DNA of 64,000 nt from JALORV01 sp963766365 (GTDB lineage Bacteria > Pseudomonadota > Gammaproteobacteria > Burkholderiales > Burkholderiaceae_F). Below the pieces are notes generated by a model. That model worked only from the letters and a program-made list of their open reading frames with translations. It was not told the DNA's origin and did not search any database. Location of the stretch: assembly GCA_963766365.1 (NCBI GenBank), contig CAVXZK010000005.1, forward strand, positions 335,543-399,542. The letters are read 5' to 3'. Made by a program: the position numbers and the translations under genes. Positions 35,001 through 43,133 of this stretch are shown here, one piece after another; position 1 is the stretch's first letter; each line of letters opens with the position of its first letter.

Positions 35001-36696
35001 CTACATCTCCGTCGTCCATCCATTCATGGTCTGGCTGGCGCGAGATGCGGAGACACCTCTGGAAGAGCGCGACCTGCGCGCGGAACGCCGGGAGTGGGAA
35101 CGGACCTGCCTCGATCCGCAGGCCAAGGACAGCAGCAACCGCAATGCCATGTTCGGCCACCTGCAGCAGCTGCTGGGGCAGGATCCGGTTGGCCGTCGCC
35201 GACGGCCTCCTGCCGACAACTACGTGCACGCGGTCCGGCGCGACGACGTGACGTCCGCCATCGCGCTTCTGCGAAGCGCGGACAACGCTGCGCTCGAAAT
35301 CCTCAATCTTGCCGAAGGCGTGCTCGCCGTCTCCGCGCTGACCCCGTTGCGCCCCAGCGAGGCCGTTCACCCAAGGTTCATCGACTTCGTGCTAGGACGA
35401 TGGCCCGGTCTCGTCGTCACCCGGGCGGCGGGCGGCCACACCAAGAGCGCGAGCGGAGAGCGGCTGGCGCTCGTGCCCGCCGCCGAGTTCGTACGCGACG
35501 TGATGCCCTTCCTACGGCGCAGGGCCGCGGGCATCAGCGATGCCTCCGCTCACATCTTCGCCGACCCGGCGGAACCGCAGGCTGTCGAGCGGCTGCAGCG
35601 GGCAACGCGCACGGCGCGCGCTGCCCTGCAGCTTGCCTGCGGCTCGCCACAGGTGCGGCGCTATGACCTGCGCGGCATGGTGATCTCGGAACGACTCGTC
35701 GTCCGGCAGCTCGATCCGGCGGACGCGGGCCTCGCCAGCAGCCACGAGCAGCGCAACGTCGGCGCCCTCGGCGCTGCGGAGAACGGCCATGCCCACCCAA
35801 TCGTGGGGCCGTGCCTGTACTTCCATCGCGCCGACGAGGTTCGGCGATCGCTGATGGACCGGGCCCTCGCCGACCCCGACAACGCCATGACCGTGCCGCT
35901 TGCGGCGGCCCTCTCCGGCAAGTCGGACGAGGCGATGCGCAAGTGGCACGAGCGCCATGACACGACGGCCGCGGCCCTCGACGAGCACCTGAGGCAGCTT
36001 GCCGGACGTCTCGTCGGATCCGGCCGCATCAAGCCGTTCGACCAGATTCCGGACCTGGTGCCGGACACGATGGCCGTGCGCAGCACACCGGAGGCGCCGC
36101 GGCAGCTGCCGCCTCCGCGCGAGTTGGCTGCGGTCGTGCTGAAGCGGCTCGATGGCGTGACACCGCACGTCGCCGCAGCCGGCACGTCGCTCGCCGCCTG
36201 GCACCTGGACGGCATCGACGAAGCGATCGCGTTCTGGACGCTCCGATTGGGGGCGGGCGCCGCGCCGCAGGTGCGACGGCTGCTCGAACGACCGGAGTGG
36301 CTGGAGGCCGCACTGTCGTGCTCGGAGGCGGCGCTGCAGCATGCCTTCACGGACCTGGAGGCGCACACGCTGGCAGGTTTGATCGCGCTCGCGGACCGGC
36401 CGTGGGGTCTAGCCAATCTGGAAGACCTCGAACGCCTCGATGTGGTGAAGCGTCTGTGCGATCGCGTCGTGCCACGTCTGCACGTTCCGCCGCGCCAGGT
36501 GACCGAGGCCGTGCGCAAGGCGGTCCGTCTCCGCGGCATCGAGCTGGCCAGGAAGCCGGCCGCCCTGCCCCCGCAGGCGGCGGCGCTGCTCGACTTCAAG
36601 CCGCTCGTACCGCGGCGAGCGCCCGCGTGCCTCGTCGCCTCCTCGGCGACTTTCATTGCGTTGGTAGGTCACTACCTCAGGAGGAACGCCCGATGA
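32014..36696 (+). CDS. giant protein with two tyrosine-recombinase-like domains
   Basis: 1560 residues; not a family I can name. Two regions have the layout of a tyrosine recombinase catalytic domain. First: Arg521 in SLRPQEC, Lys545 in RYDKVSSE, then QTGHGAEGQEPF with His660 and Phe668 where the nucleophilic Tyr would fall, so probably inactive. Second: Arg1113 in TPLRPSEA, Lys1144 in GGHTKSASGER, Arg1220 in YDLRGM, His1259 in ENGHAHPIVG and Tyr1269 in CLYFH, a complete set. Remaining sequence is mostly alpha-helical in composition. ATG 32014 follows a structured leader. The stop overlaps the next gene (ATGA). Ordinary integrases are 300-500 residues, so this is three to five times longer. 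The domain assignment is by motif spacing only. Confidence 0.6.
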   Translation: MNPKPGTGAARSEGAPLIPMSFHRRRAERALRQTGPSLPAMLERVAALAERVNESGAALPVDEVREIAAHAEEVWGGLVESNAEPAPSRVALQLTALIADLESVLLPDPLFARIVGALVSSILTGTPIDAVAFDGMRAMLEPARDDARRATDIAGGSLRTLVRGAYRFRATAARRPPKGPAVRSLRRALEVLAQVAQEKGLGLSRLSPSADTEPPDFLERRRIEGATASWKQRCGLSTLGGGLSRPEAEILLSRIASELCDPDPTVAHNALLAATVFSTQLELYELADIPIGRREGDSAWVTSNLRQFRIDLTGLRRRPERPVDLSLFLPTTPLIGISCAKELADGLARRRELCPDAQTMGELLGFDEKSARNLLAYLRERAPSSRPITIRRLARSLSRLLLDLCHDEAVAASFTADFTLLAPSVFHYAFLSAAGRNFVLSEGYRAVGFSGELAEPLESDFSLNPHPTDRAVARFVEQNFRAFIEAIGRLPPRSRPSSLLQRFNRATRHLVALLVALASLRPQECETLSLNALSIDGGWALRYDKVSSEYWMFRVVALPDPLPAILRLYCQRLAELAARCAPTLPALAADILDRLRSDSGAALLMRFVDGQAKPIRSCDYADCFIVDGVPLASNFGRRLVERVAREAGLTSVEVGAQTGHGAEGQEPFSRTSGLRVRSVIDSMREAWRRKAPALGLAEAARQIPGSTWRPRPALTLTEPDRPASAEEFTEPCPFPRDLAHASRIDHQLSRAVRTRPAADPRVLLIECLVYRDGICNLLELRAVLESIATDGIFAHADPFLAFVDCTVKGAGRRRVRLSAATVLAASRLGADPLDATEAVRQFGAAVVRRLGVHGSNPARAVRVALAGAAAWQTLNWPGLARSHSALLYNSRTAHPQVLAREVGLDLVTLPRGRISRSVLSSDDPVTPLVGELDQVRDAFRKIIAEEKHPAAWRDPWALAFHMDLALAAMDELSRAYFAVLHRLFALEPVRDTTLLPYISVVHPFMVWLARDAETPLEERDLRAERREWERTCLDPQAKDSSNRNAMFGHLQQLLGQDPVGRRRRPPADNYVHAVRRDDVTSAIALLRSADNAALEILNLAEGVLAVSALTPLRPSEAVHPRFIDFVLGRWPGLVVTRAAGGHTKSASGERLALVPAAEFVRDVMPFLRRRAAGISDASAHIFADPAEPQAVERLQRATRTARAALQLACGSPQVRRYDLRGMVISERLVVRQLDPADAGLASSHEQRNVGALGAAENGHAHPIVGPCLYFHRADEVRRSLMDRALADPDNAMTVPLAAALSGKSDEAMRKWHERHDTTAAALDEHLRQLAGRLVGSGRIKPFDQIPDLVPDTMAVRSTPEAPRQLPPPRELAAVVLKRLDGVTPHVAAAGTSLAAWHLDGIDEAIAFWTLRLGAGAAPQVRRLLERPEWLEAALSCSEAALQHAFTDLEAHTLAGLIALADRPWGLANLEDLERLDVVKRLCDRVVPRLHVPPRQVTEAVRKAVRLRGIELARKPAALPPQAAALLDFKPLVPRRAPACLVASSATFIALVGHYLRRNAR

Positions 36697-37673
36697 ACGA
36701 CCTGGATGTAACTGCGCTGCTGCGTTCGCTCGCGACGGGCGAAGCAGAGCTTGCGCCGGTGCTGGAGGTCCGCGCCGACAAGAGCATCGAGGGCGACTTC
36801 CTCGCACTCAGCAAGACGCTGAATCCGATTGCCCAGCTCCTTGCGCGCGCCCTGGGCACGGACCGCAGCTGGGTGCCGCTGGTGCTCGGCGCGGTGAGCG
36901 GCAAGGCCCTGTTCCGGGCGATGCTCGTCGCGGTCGATCGGCAGCTGGACCTCGACCTGGGCCATCCTGCGTATCCGGGCGAACCGGCGGCAACCCGGGC
37001 GCTACGCGAGACAGCGCAGGTGCTCGGCCAGCACCTGCTGCAGACGGCCGAGCAGATGCGCTACATCGTGCGCGATGCCCTGGCCGGGAGGGACGTGCTT
37101 GAAAGGCTGGCGCATGTGCGCCGCCGCGATCGGCTGCGCGCGGGGCAACTCGCGCTGCTCGAACTCTGGCGGCTGCGTGACATCGTCGTGTTCAATGACG
37201 AGTTGTCCGTCGGGGGCCTGTATTCCGCGCCGGACAGCGTCACGTTCGTCCAGACGCTGCACTGCGCGCGAGTTCTCCGCGCCGCCAAGACCCCGAACCG
37301 ATTCGTGGTGACGGGCAGCTGGACCTCGAAAGCGACCGAGCGTGGCGAGCGGAACTTCAACAGCGGCGGCTCCGGGAACATCACGGTCAAGGCGCCGAAC
37401 GATCGCCTGGCGGACAAGCTTGTCGTCGCCTGGAAGACCCGGCAGGTGGTTACGATGAAGATCGAGACGTCCTGGGCGCTGGGAACCGCCGCCGACCGCT
37501 ACTGTCTCGTGGGCCTCGGACTTCCGGAGGGCATCTGGGACGACGCGGACCGGTGGGTAGACGACCTGCGTACCGGGCGCCGCCCGCGCAGGTCTTCGTT
37601 CAATCCGCGTACGCCGGGGGCGCAGCTGTCATGGGACTTCGACGACGCGGGGACCGGCGACCTTGCGCAGTAA
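36693..37673 (+). CDS. companion protein of the giant recombinase-like gene, unknown function
   Basis: 326 residues, start ATG 36693 overlapping the preceding stop, with AGGAGG 8 bases upstream, so the two genes are almost certainly translated together. No family recognised. The first 180 residues are helical and Arg/Leu-rich; the C-terminal half looks beta-rich, with VVTGSWTSKATERGERNFNS, GSGNITVKAPND and VGLGLPEGIWDDADRWVDDL (quoted separately). No transmembrane segment or signal peptide. Its last 45 bases overlap the convergent helix-turn-helix gene. Confidence 0.7.
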   Translation: MNDLDVTALLRSLATGEAELAPVLEVRADKSIEGDFLALSKTLNPIAQLLARALGTDRSWVPLVLGAVSGKALFRAMLVAVDRQLDLDLGHPAYPGEPAATRALRETAQVLGQHLLQTAEQMRYIVRDALAGRDVLERLAHVRRRDRLRAGQLALLELWRLRDIVVFNDELSVGGLYSAPDSVTFVQTLHCARVLRAAKTPNRFVVTGSWTSKATERGERNFNSGGSGNITVKAPNDRLADKLVVAWKTRQVVTMKIETSWALGTAADRYCLVGLGLPEGIWDDADRWVDDLRTGRRPRRSSFNPRTPGAQLSWDFDDAGTGDLAQ

Positions 37674-38081
37674 ACGGTCCATCGACATCCGGACGGCTTC
37701 GAGTTCCGCCGCCAGCTCGGCTGCGTTCAGCAGGCGGCGGAGCTCGCCATTCTCGTGCTCCAGCGCCTTGACCTTTGCGGCAAGCGATGCGCTGCGTTCG
37801 TCGATGAGGCCGCGGCGGCGCTGGAGCTCCGCGACGACGGCGTCGCGCTCCGCGGCGACCGCGCGCAGTTCGTTCTCCGTGTCGAGGAGGGCTTCCGCCC
37901 GCCCGTCCGGGCCGGCGTACCACAGCAGTCGAAGCGCCATCAAGGGCGCTCCGTCGTTCCGTTCCCAGTCGAGGAGAGTTTCAGGGGTGACGTCTAGGAG
38001 TCGCGCCGCCTGCTTGGCGCCGCCCACGCGACAAGTGAGCTCGGCAAGGTCGGAAGGCGTCAGTTTGGGCGGACCGTACAT
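37629..38081 (-). CDS. helix-turn-helix protein with C-terminal coiled coil
   Basis: 150 residues. The N-terminus (about 8-45) looks like a DNA-binding helix-turn-helix: LAELTCRVGGAKQAARLLD then VTPETLLDWERN, followed by the MALRLLWYAGPDGR segment seen in some phage regulators. Residues about 65-140 form a long heptad-like coiled coil (ENELRAVAAERDAVVAELQ and onward). Convergent with, and overlapping, the companion gene. It may regulate the recombinase-like operon; this is inference from position. Confidence 0.65.
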   Translation of the reverse strand: MYGPPKLTPSDLAELTCRVGGAKQAARLLDVTPETLLDWERNDGAPLMALRLLWYAGPDGRAEALLDTENELRAVAAERDAVVAELQRRRGLIDERSASLAAKVKALEHENGELRRLLNAAELAAELEAVRMSMDRLLRKVAGPRVVEVP

Positions 38082-38337
38082 GCTTTGTCTTCTCCCCTAG
38101 AGGATGGAGAAAACGTAGCCTGCTTCGATGCGGCATCAAGTCCATCGTCGCTACCGCAAAGCAACTGGGCACGGCGGATGAGGAATGCCGAGATTCAGCA
38201 GCCTCAACCAGCATGAGCTAGCGTCTTGCGACTTGGCGGAGAAGGACTCTGTGCAGGGCCGCGCAGGGCCCACGCGTCACACTCAAGCGGGCGTTGCGCT
38301 GGAGATCCCTATTGAGGCCAAGTCGCTGACGTGAACT

Positions 38338-38841
38338 TCAGTCTCGCAACGATGAGAGATCCATCATCATCAACATTGCGTCAATGGGCGACTCCACGAA
38401 GCCGAAGTGCTCGTAGAAGTGCTTGGCATTCAGCGATATTGCGTGGCATAGAAGTGCGCGTGCACCAATTTCCTTCGAGACGTTGACAGCCCTCAAGACC
38501 GCATCCTTGAGCAAACCGCGACCTATGCCCTTTCCTTCCCAGCCGGAATGAACTGCGAGGCGTCCGACGAGAATGACCGGGATCGGCTCAGGCATGTTGC
38601 GCTTGAGGGAGCCGGGAACAGACTCGTGGAGCACCGAGCCGGCACTGAGGCAGTAGTAGCCAATGACCCGCGCTTCATTGCAGACGACGAATGTCCGCGA
38701 GGCGCCCTTGCGCTCGTTCGAGAGTGCACGCTGCTTGAGCCACCGCTCAAGTGAGGCCTCTGCACAAACGAAGTCTGCGAATTGGTGATGCTCGGCGATC
38801 GGTTCCGGCGGGGAGAGAACGCCTCGGTTCTCTACTCCCAA
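38338..38841 (-). CDS. GNAT acetyltransferase, TacT-type toxin
   Basis: 167 residues, GCN5-related acetyltransferase. The acetyl-CoA-binding segment is GWEGKGIGRGLLKDAV, after the VGRLAVHSG strand; KHFYEHFGF closes the fold. Paired with an upstream DUF1778-type antitoxin gene that it overlaps by 10 bases. In characterised pairs such toxins acetylate the amino group of charged tRNA and block translation. Confidence 0.85.
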   Translation of the reverse strand: MGVENRGVLSPPEPIAEHHQFADFVCAEASLERWLKQRALSNERKGASRTFVVCNEARVIGYYCLSAGSVLHESVPGSLKRNMPEPIPVILVGRLAVHSGWEGKGIGRGLLKDAVLRAVNVSKEIGARALLCHAISLNAKHFYEHFGFVESPIDAMLMMMDLSSLRD

Positions 38842-39110
38842 GGCGCCCTCGTCGACAGTAGCCGCAAGAGCTGTGCGCTAGGGCGCGGCGCAGCCTCCAG
38901 CGCGGCTTGAAATCGACTAAACCTCGTCGCATCCAGGACGAAGATTGTTTGGTCCAACAAGACTTGTTCCGCCTTCTCGCATGCGGCTTCCAGCATGAAT
39001 TGCGAACGTGTCTTTCGCTGAGTCGCCGCCGCTCGGTCGATCAGATCGCGCTGAGCGCCTTCGGCGCGAAGATTGATGGTCGTGTCACGACCCGATAGAA
39101 CATTTGCCAT
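38832..39110 (-). CDS. DUF1778-type ribbon-helix-helix antitoxin (TacA-like)
   Basis: 92 residues from ATG 39110 (MANVLSGRDTTINLR); the longer upstream frame includes the promoter region and is rejected. INLRAEGAQRDLIDRAAA is the RHH segment and the C-terminal half (RFQAALEAAP) is the toxin-neutralising tail. Antitoxin gene first, toxin second, overlapping, as usual for this type. Confidence 0.85.
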   Translation of the reverse strand: MANVLSGRDTTINLRAEGAQRDLIDRAAATQRKTRSQFMLEAACEKAEQVLLDQTIFVLDATRFSRFQAALEAAPRPSAQLLRLLSTRAPWE

Positions 39111-39144
39111 TGGTTCCTCAAACAAGCGGCTTGAAGGCATCAGT

Positions 39145-39163
39145 GTACTTACGACGTATGTAC
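39145..39163 (-). promoter_or_regulatory. imperfect 19-bp palindrome upstream of the tacA-like gene
   Basis: GTACTTACGACGTATGTAC is palindromic apart from the centre and one base pair; it lies 35-53 bases before the antitoxin start. Likely the operator for autoregulation by the RHH antitoxin. Confidence 0.45.
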
Positions 39164-39275
39164 AAGGCAACAAAGACATCAGAGGATTCATACGAATCAA
39201 AGGGTTACGGTACGCTCACTTTGAAGTTGACCCATTTTCGTGGACACCTCATTGTTGTGGAAGGAGGAGTTCACT

Positions 39276-39599
39276 ATGGGCAAGACACGGGCGCCGTATC
39301 CGGCGGTGTTTCGGCAGCAGCTGATTGAACTGGTCGAGGCGGGCCGCACGCCGGCGGAGCTGTCTCGCGAGTTTGGTGTCACCGCGCAGACCATCGCCAA
39401 CTGGGTTGGCCAAGCCGCGATCGACAAGGGCAAGCCGCTGCGCGGCAAGGAAGGCCTGACCACGGCCGAGCGTGAAGAGCTCAGCCGTTTGCGGCGCGAG
39501 AACCGCAGGCTGCAGACGGAGCGCGACATCCTGGCAAAGGCTACGGCCTGGTTTGCCGCCAGAGGAGAGAAGACATCCACGCCGTCTTCGAACTCGTGA
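39276..39599 (+). CDS. IS3-family transposase OrfA, copy A
   Basis: 107 residues from ATG 39276, after GGAGGAG. N-terminal helix-turn-helix (FRQQLIELVEAGRTPAELSR, then VTAQTIANWV) and a leucine-zipper-like C-terminal half (LSRLRRENRRLQTERDIL). It binds the IS ends. Identical to copy B apart from an Arg instead of Pro in KGKPLRGKEG. Confidence 0.88.
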   Translation: MGKTRAPYPAVFRQQLIELVEAGRTPAELSREFGVTAQTIANWVGQAAIDKGKPLRGKEGLTTAEREELSRLRRENRRLQTERDILAKATAWFAARGEKTSTPSSNS

Positions 39600-40540
39600 A
39601 CGCGAACCAGGCCGACCTTTCTGTGCATACGATGTGCCGCGTCCTGCAGGTGTCCGCCAGTGGCTACTACGCCTGGCGCGATCGTGTGCCGTCGGCGCGG
39701 TGTCTGCAATGCGGTGATGACTGAACGCATCCGGCGCATCCATGTTGAGAGCGACAGCACCTATGGCATGCCGCGGATACGGGCCGAGTTGATCGATCAG
39801 GGCGAGCGCATCGCGCGCACCCGGGTCGCGCGGCTGATGCGCCACGCCGGCTTGCGCGGCGTCAGTCGCCGCCGCGGCTTCGTGGTCACCACGCGGCGCG
39901 ATCGCGACCAGCGACCTGCTCCGGATCTGGTCAACCGGCGCTTTGTGGCCGAACGCCCCGATCAGCTGTGGGTGGCCGACATGACCTACATCCCGACCTG
40001 GGCCGGCTTCATCTACCTGGCGGTCGTACTCGATGCCTGGAGTCGGCGCGTCGTCGGCTGGAGTCTGGGCGAGCGCATGACGTCGGAGCTGGTGCTGGCC
40101 GCGCTGAACATGGCACTCGAACAGCGCCGCCCCGACAGCGTGATCCATCCAGTGACCAAGGCTGCCAGTACACCAGCGTCGCCTTCGGCAATCGCTGCAA
40201 CGAGATGGGCGTGCGGCCGTCGATGGGCAGTGTGGGTGACGCCTACGACAACGCCATGGCCGAGAGTTTCTTCGCCAGCCTCGAATGCGAACTGATCGAT
40301 CGGCGCAGCTTCCGGAGCAAGGCCGAGGCGCGACTGGCAGTCTTCACCTGGATCGAGGCCTGGTACAACCCGCGGCGACGGCACTCGGCACTCGAGTACC
40401 TGTCGCCGGTCAACTACGAAAGGAAGCACACCACCATCGCTAACGAACCCGGGTTGCCCACCGCGCCGCTCGCCTCCGGCCTCTTACGGGCCGGCGGCGG
40501 CACCGTGGACAACCCTGCAGTGCAGATCATGGAGACTTGA
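39596..40540 (+). pseudogene. IS3-family transposase OrfB, copy A, two frameshifts
   Basis: Corresponds to the 315-residue OrfB of copy B. Against that copy, two bases are missing near 39699 (after the DRVPSA codons) and one near 40150 (in the VIHHSDQG catalytic Asp motif). The first lesion breaks the frame before the DDE domain, and the second destroys the second catalytic Asp region, so no active transposase is made unless these are sequence errors. Confidence 0.85.
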
Positions 40541-40543
40541 GAA

Positions 40544-40804
40544 TCAAATCCCAACCCGTCCACGGGACTGGGTCAACTTCAACTTCAGCCCTGGTCCAGG
40601 CGCCGGGCTTTCTTTAGGCGCCATGAAGTCGGGCAGCTGGAGCTGATCGGCAGGACGGTGCAATCGCGCTAACAGCCTGCCCCACTCCTCGACGGTTTCG
40701 CTGCTACGCACGTTCAGTAGGCCCGCGACGGCGCTCGTGAGGCTGCTGTCTTGCTCGACATGCTGCTCGTGCCAGGTTCGAAACTGATCCGCCTTGATCA
40801 CCAT
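40544..40804 (-). pseudogene. hypothetical protein truncated by IS3 copy A
   Basis: Starts at 40804 with VIKADQFRTWHEQHVEQDSS and runs about 74 codons to the IS boundary at 40582; the last residues (LKLKLTQSRGRVGI) are encoded by the IS inverted repeat. The native C-terminus is lost. No family recognised. The remainder was not found on the left side of the IS. Confidence 0.55.
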
Positions 40805-40839
40805 GCTGGTGTCGAGCGCTTTGTTCGATGGGCGGTTGA

Positions 40840-40889
40840 TCGTTGCCTTTGGAGGCTGCCGCCTTCCCGCTAAGGACGGCTTGTGGCCG
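40840..40889 (+). repeat. island intergenic repeat, weak copy
   Basis: Second half reads GACGGCTTGTGGCCG; the first half (GTTGCCTTTGGAGGC) is diverged but at the expected distance. Lies between the truncated gene and the oxidoreductase. Confidence 0.35.
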
Positions 40890-40909
40890 AAGTGCGAAGT
40901 CTGCCGCCG

Positions 40910-42343
40910 TCAGGCGCCGGGCGCGCTGGCCAAGTCCTCCGGCCGGCACTGCGACAGCACCCGCAGGTTCACGGCGAGTTCGCGCAGCGCAGTTCGCAGG
41001 CCTTCCTCCAACACCGGGTGATAGAACGGCATCGACAGCGCCGTCTGGACCGTCATCCGACTCTGCACCGCCCAGGCCAGCAGATGCGCCATGTGCTCCA
41101 TGCCGGGACCAAACATTTCAGCGCCCAGCAGCCGGCAATTTCGGGAATCGCCATAGATGCGCACAAGCCCGCGGTTGCGGCCAGCGACGCGCGCCCGGCC
41201 CTGGTCATCGAACGACACTGCACCGATGGCGTGCTGTCCCGCGACGAGGTCCGCATGGCGCGCGCCGACCAACGCCATCTGCGGATCGGTGAAGGCGATC
41301 GCTAGCGGCAGGCGCCGCTCGCGCTGCTCCACTTCCGGCCACAACATCGCGTTCGCGCCGGCGATCCGACCTTCGTCCGCCGCTTCGTGCAGCAGCGGCA
41401 GATGGCCCTCGGCGTCGCCGGCTACGAAGATCGGCGCGTCGTCGCACTGGGTCGTCAGCGGATCGATCCGTGGCCGGCCCTTGGCGTCGAGCAAGAGCCC
41501 GGTCGACTCAAGGCCAAGTCCGGCGAGATTGGGGCGGCGACCAGCGGCGACCAGGACGTGTTCGAACACTTCTTCACACGCCGTGCCACCCGGTTCCTGC
41601 CACCGCAGGCGGATTCCGCCGCCGACGGCCGCGGCGTCAACCACCTGCACGCCAAGCCGAAGATCGAGCTCGCTCGCCAGCTCGCGTGCGACCACGCGCT
41701 TCACTTCTGGGTCGGTGAACGGACTGAGCTCGTCGAACGGGTTGAAAAATGCCACCCGCACGCCGAGCCGCTGCATCGCCTGGCCGAGCTCAAGGGCAAT
41801 GACGCCGGTGCCGATCACCGCCAGGCTCGCCGGTAGTGCCGGCAGTTCGAAGATGTCGTCGCTCGTCAGCACTTTTTCGCGGATAGCGTCGAACGGCGGC
41901 GGCACGAACGGTTGGCTGCCGGTAGCAATGACGACCGCGCGCGCCTCGACGCGCAGCTCATCGCCCACCATCAGCGTGGTCTTGCTCGTGAAACGCGCAT
42001 GTCCGGTCGCCTTCTGCGATTCCGGGATCCTGTCGACGTCGGCCTCGACGAAGCCTACGAAGCGGTCACGCTCGCGGCGGACCCGCGCCATTACCGCGTG
42101 CCCGTCGATCCGTCTTGTACCGGCATGCACACCGAACTGCGGCGCCTGCTCCAGCAGGTGCGCCATGTCGGCCGCGGCGACCAGCAGCTTCGACGGCATG
42201 CAGCCCACCCGCGCGCAGGTCGTCCCGTGCGGGCCGCGCTCAATCATCAGGGGCATGCCGCCACGTTTCTCGACCTCGCGGCGCGCGTTTTGTCCCGCGG
42301 TTCCCGCGCCAATCACAGCCACGTCGACATTCAAGGTGTCCAT
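40910..42343 (-). CDS. dihydrolipoamide-dehydrogenase-like FAD disulfide oxidoreductase
   Basis: 477 residues, class I pyridine nucleotide-disulfide oxidoreductase. FAD-binding VAVIGAGTAGQNA, redox-active cysteines Cys43 and Cys48 in TCARVGCMPSK, NAD-binding AVIGTGVIALELG, second FAD motif IFVAGDAEG, and a C-terminal dimer-interface FYHPVLEEGL carrying the catalytic His-Glu pair. No 2-oxoacid dehydrogenase genes are nearby, so the substrate may not be lipoamide. The usual CxNxGCxPSK is CARVGCMPSK here. Confidence 0.88.
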   Translation of the reverse strand: MDTLNVDVAVIGAGTAGQNARREVEKRGGMPLMIERGPHGTTCARVGCMPSKLLVAAADMAHLLEQAPQFGVHAGTRRIDGHAVMARVRRERDRFVGFVEADVDRIPESQKATGHARFTSKTTLMVGDELRVEARAVVIATGSQPFVPPPFDAIREKVLTSDDIFELPALPASLAVIGTGVIALELGQAMQRLGVRVAFFNPFDELSPFTDPEVKRVVARELASELDLRLGVQVVDAAAVGGGIRLRWQEPGGTACEEVFEHVLVAAGRRPNLAGLGLESTGLLLDAKGRPRIDPLTTQCDDAPIFVAGDAEGHLPLLHEAADEGRIAGANAMLWPEVEQRERRLPLAIAFTDPQMALVGARHADLVAGQHAIGAVSFDDQGRARVAGRNRGLVRIYGDSRNCRLLGAEMFGPGMEHMAHLLAWAVQSRMTVQTALSMPFYHPVLEEGLRTALRELAVNLRVLSQCRPEDLASAPGA

Positions 42344-42530
42344 GCGCGTTGCGCTGGTGTCAGCGCTTCTCCTCTATACCGCAACCAAGGCGCTGCAACG
42401 CTCTCGACTCATCCGCACACTTAATAAGGGCGTTGTCGGTCGAGGCGCTGCACGACATGATCGCGAAGGACCGGCGCCCGCTAATCGTCGACGTTCCGCT
42501 GGTTTGGCAACGCGTTTGGCTCACGTTCGT

Positions 42531-42581
42531 CACTGCTTTCGGGGAAGCGGACAATGACCGGCAATGTCCGGAGTTGGCCGA
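42531..42581 (+). repeat. island intergenic repeat
   Basis: CTGCTTTCGGGG in the first half and GGAGTTGGCCGACC in the second, 44 bases apart by the alignment used for the array. Between the oxidoreductase and the small coiled-coil gene. Confidence 0.5.
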
Positions 42582-42633
42582 CCTCCGCCGGTCGACTCGC
42601 TCGCTTCGGCCCTCGCGTTAGCGTTTCTAGACT

Positions 42634-42837
42634 CTATCGAGGCCCTTCGATCTTTCGCGAGCTGCCGGTAGAGAACTGCATCGCGGTATCCCACTGCGCC
42701 TCGAGGCGAGTGATTCGACGGTCGTGATCGCGAACTTCCTTGGTGAGTTCCAGCGTTGCATCGGCAGTGCGCTTGACCTTGTCTGCCAGCAGCAGTGCTT
42801 CGCGCACCGCCTTCAGCGCCTCGCTGACGGTACTCAT
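42634..42837 (-). CDS. small coiled-coil protein
   Basis: 67 residues, charged, heptad-like throughout (EALKAVREALLLADKVKRTA, then LELTKEVRDHDRRITRLEAQ). No family recognised. Its start overlaps the stop of the upstream RHH-like gene by 4 bases, so they form a two-gene operon, possibly a toxin-antitoxin-like or DNA-partition-like pair. Confidence 0.65.
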   Translation of the reverse strand: MSTVSEALKAVREALLLADKVKRTADATLELTKEVRDHDRRITRLEAQWDTAMQFSTGSSRKIEGPR

Positions 42838-43115
42838 GCGGCCCGCTTCCGTGCCGGCGCCCGTCGTTTCTGGCGCAACTCGAGCAGGATCGCCTCCACC
42901 TCGGCCAAGCTATGTTCGGCGCTTTTCTGCGCCTGCTCGACTGCGCTGCGCAACTGTGCCGTCAGTTCGACAAGCGTGGCTTCATCCTCGTTGGCGGCGG
43001 GCTGGACCCGGCGCCGCACCAGCTCGGCCACGCTGATGCCTTCCCGTTTGGCTTCTTTCCCTACATACGTCTTGAAAGCGGGCGTGGTCAGCAGCACGAG
43101 TCTTTCAGTTTTCAT
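42834..43115 (-). CDS. ribbon-helix-helix-like small protein with coiled-coil tail
   Basis: 93 residues. N-terminus MKTERLVLLTTPAFKTYVGK with KREGISVAELVRRRV resembles an RHH DNA-binding domain; residues 45-85 are a coiled coil; the tail is basic (RQKRRAPARKRAA). First gene of a pair with 42634-42837. An 18-bp palindrome lies 19-36 bases before its start, which fits autoregulation. Confidence 0.65.
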   Translation of the reverse strand: MKTERLVLLTTPAFKTYVGKEAKREGISVAELVRRRVQPAANEDEATLVELTAQLRSAVEQAQKSAEHSLAEVEAILLELRQKRRAPARKRAA

Positions 43116-43133
43116 CTACGAACCCCTTAATGC

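Larger units (their letters stand above)
39222..40581 (+). mobile_element. IS3-family insertion sequence, copy A (decayed)
   Basis: 1360 bases bounded by imperfect 24-base inverted repeats, both beginning TGAAGTTGACCCA and ending CGTGGAC. Nearly identical to copy B (54431-55793) but 3 bases shorter: two bases missing near 39699 and one near 40150, both in orfB. Carries orfA and orfB on the plus strand. No target duplication could be recognised. Its right end cuts into a minus-strand gene fragment (40582-40804). Confidence 0.88.

Noticed and set aside
39222..40581. Target-site duplications for the two IS3 copies
   Set aside because: Bases flanking both copies do not match as a 3-4 base direct repeat, and the AACTTCA units at the right end make the exact boundary uncertain.
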